Source: Mogibacterium pumilum (lineage in GTDB: Bacteria > Bacillota > Clostridia > Peptostreptococcales > Anaerovoracaceae). From it: 43,346 nt of DNA. The notes under the pieces are model-generated. The model was given only the letters and a program-made list of their open reading frames with translations. It was not told where the DNA came from and made no database searches. Each line of letters begins with the position of its first letter. Positions within the stretch are counted from its first letter, which is position 1. A program made the position numbers and the translations under genes. The DNA lies in the NCBI RefSeq assembly GCF_002243385.1, contig NZ_CP016199.1, forward strand, positions 1,056,311-1,099,656, written 5' to 3'. Positions 43,168 through 43,346 of the stretch are shown here, one piece after another.

Positions 43168-43346
43168 GCTGTCGCGAGAGAGCCGTTAGCTTAAAAACGC
43201 TCAAACGCAGTCAGCAGAACCATGACAACTTCATAGTGTAGAAACTGGTCAAGAGATCGACACAGTGCAAACTGGAGATCAGATCTCAAGATCGTATAAG
43301 AGACAAACGATGTACAAATATGTCGTATGTCCCTGTACAATTCAAA
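43168..43346 (+). ncRNA. rrn leader: Probable 5' leader of a rRNA operon
   Basis: No reading frame with a ribosome site is seen after the two promoters. The sequence runs to the window edge and would lie directly before a 16S rRNA gene if this is an rrn operon. The 16S start itself is not in the window. The call rests on the double promoter and the window end. Confidence 0.55.

Overview
The window looks like part of the chromosome of a low-GC Gram-positive anaerobe of the class Clostridia. The basis is the gene content and order, AT-rich composition, strong AGGAGG-type ribosome binding sites and frequent TTG/GTG starts. The gene types (DUF4080-type protein, DUF523, MutS2, PurR, RqcP, PASTA-type PBP2, no ftsA after divIB) fit a non-sporulating relative of Mogibacterium or the anaerobic 'Eubacterium' group. 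That placement is inference from memory of gene content, not a measured match. Both ends lie in sequence that is normally multicopy: a group II intron 3' end on the left and a tandem rRNA-type promoter leader on the right. The window may therefore be a whole assembly contig.

Layout. 1-212: 3' end of a group II intron (domains V and VI). 264-16871: a long division and cell-wall (dcw) cluster on the + strand, mraZ-rsmH-ftsL-like, a terminator, then PBP2-murF-mraY-murD-ftsW-murG-divIB, then ftsZ, an SpoU-type rRNA methyltransferase, zapA and mutS2. 16894-22380: DUF523 protein, argS, a B12-binding/radical-SAM-like protein whose iron-sulfur motif is degenerate, an overlapping TPR gene, and a YwaF-like membrane protein. 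22445-22804: tRNA-Asn, tRNA-Leu, tRNA-fMet. 23069-26778 (- strand): an RNase-H-like exonuclease carrying a GC-rich hairpin-filled insert, ychF, lgt. 26881-27485: tRNA-Met, -Val, -Asp, -His, -Gln, -Cys. 27493-30866: an L,D-transpeptidase (+), a PHP phosphoesterase (-), purR (-). 30953-41886: murC, a GlmU lacking its uridyltransferase half, prs, pth, mfd, a MurJ/SpoVB-like flippase, HU, an unknown membrane protein, a tandem repeat array and rqcP. This block follows the Bacillus subtilis purR-glmU-prs-pth-mfd-yabM-rqcP order. 42274-42708: a lone LytTR DNA-binding protein. 43020-43346: two consensus promoters and a leader that probably feed a 16S rRNA gene beyond the window.

How the genes work together. 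MurC, MurD, MurF, MraY and MurG make lipid II, the MurJ/SpoVB-like protein is a candidate flippase, and FtsW with the PASTA PBP2 polymerises and crosslinks it at the septum organised by FtsZ, ZapA, FtsL and DivIB. The L,D-transpeptidase may add 3-3 crosslinks. The GlmU acetyltransferase half and Prs/PurR feed and control UDP-sugar and PRPP supply. Mfd, Pth, RqcP, ArgS, RsmH and the tRNAs serve repair and translation.

Most notable observations: the 129-bp frame-preserving GC-rich palindromic insert inside the exonuclease gene; the loss of two of three cluster-binding cysteines in an otherwise intact B12/radical-SAM-type protein; the half GlmU; the alternating tandem repeat upstream of rqcP; the MraZ-type operator lying on the mraZ promoter right after a group II intron; and the orphan LytTR gene next to the rRNA-type promoters.
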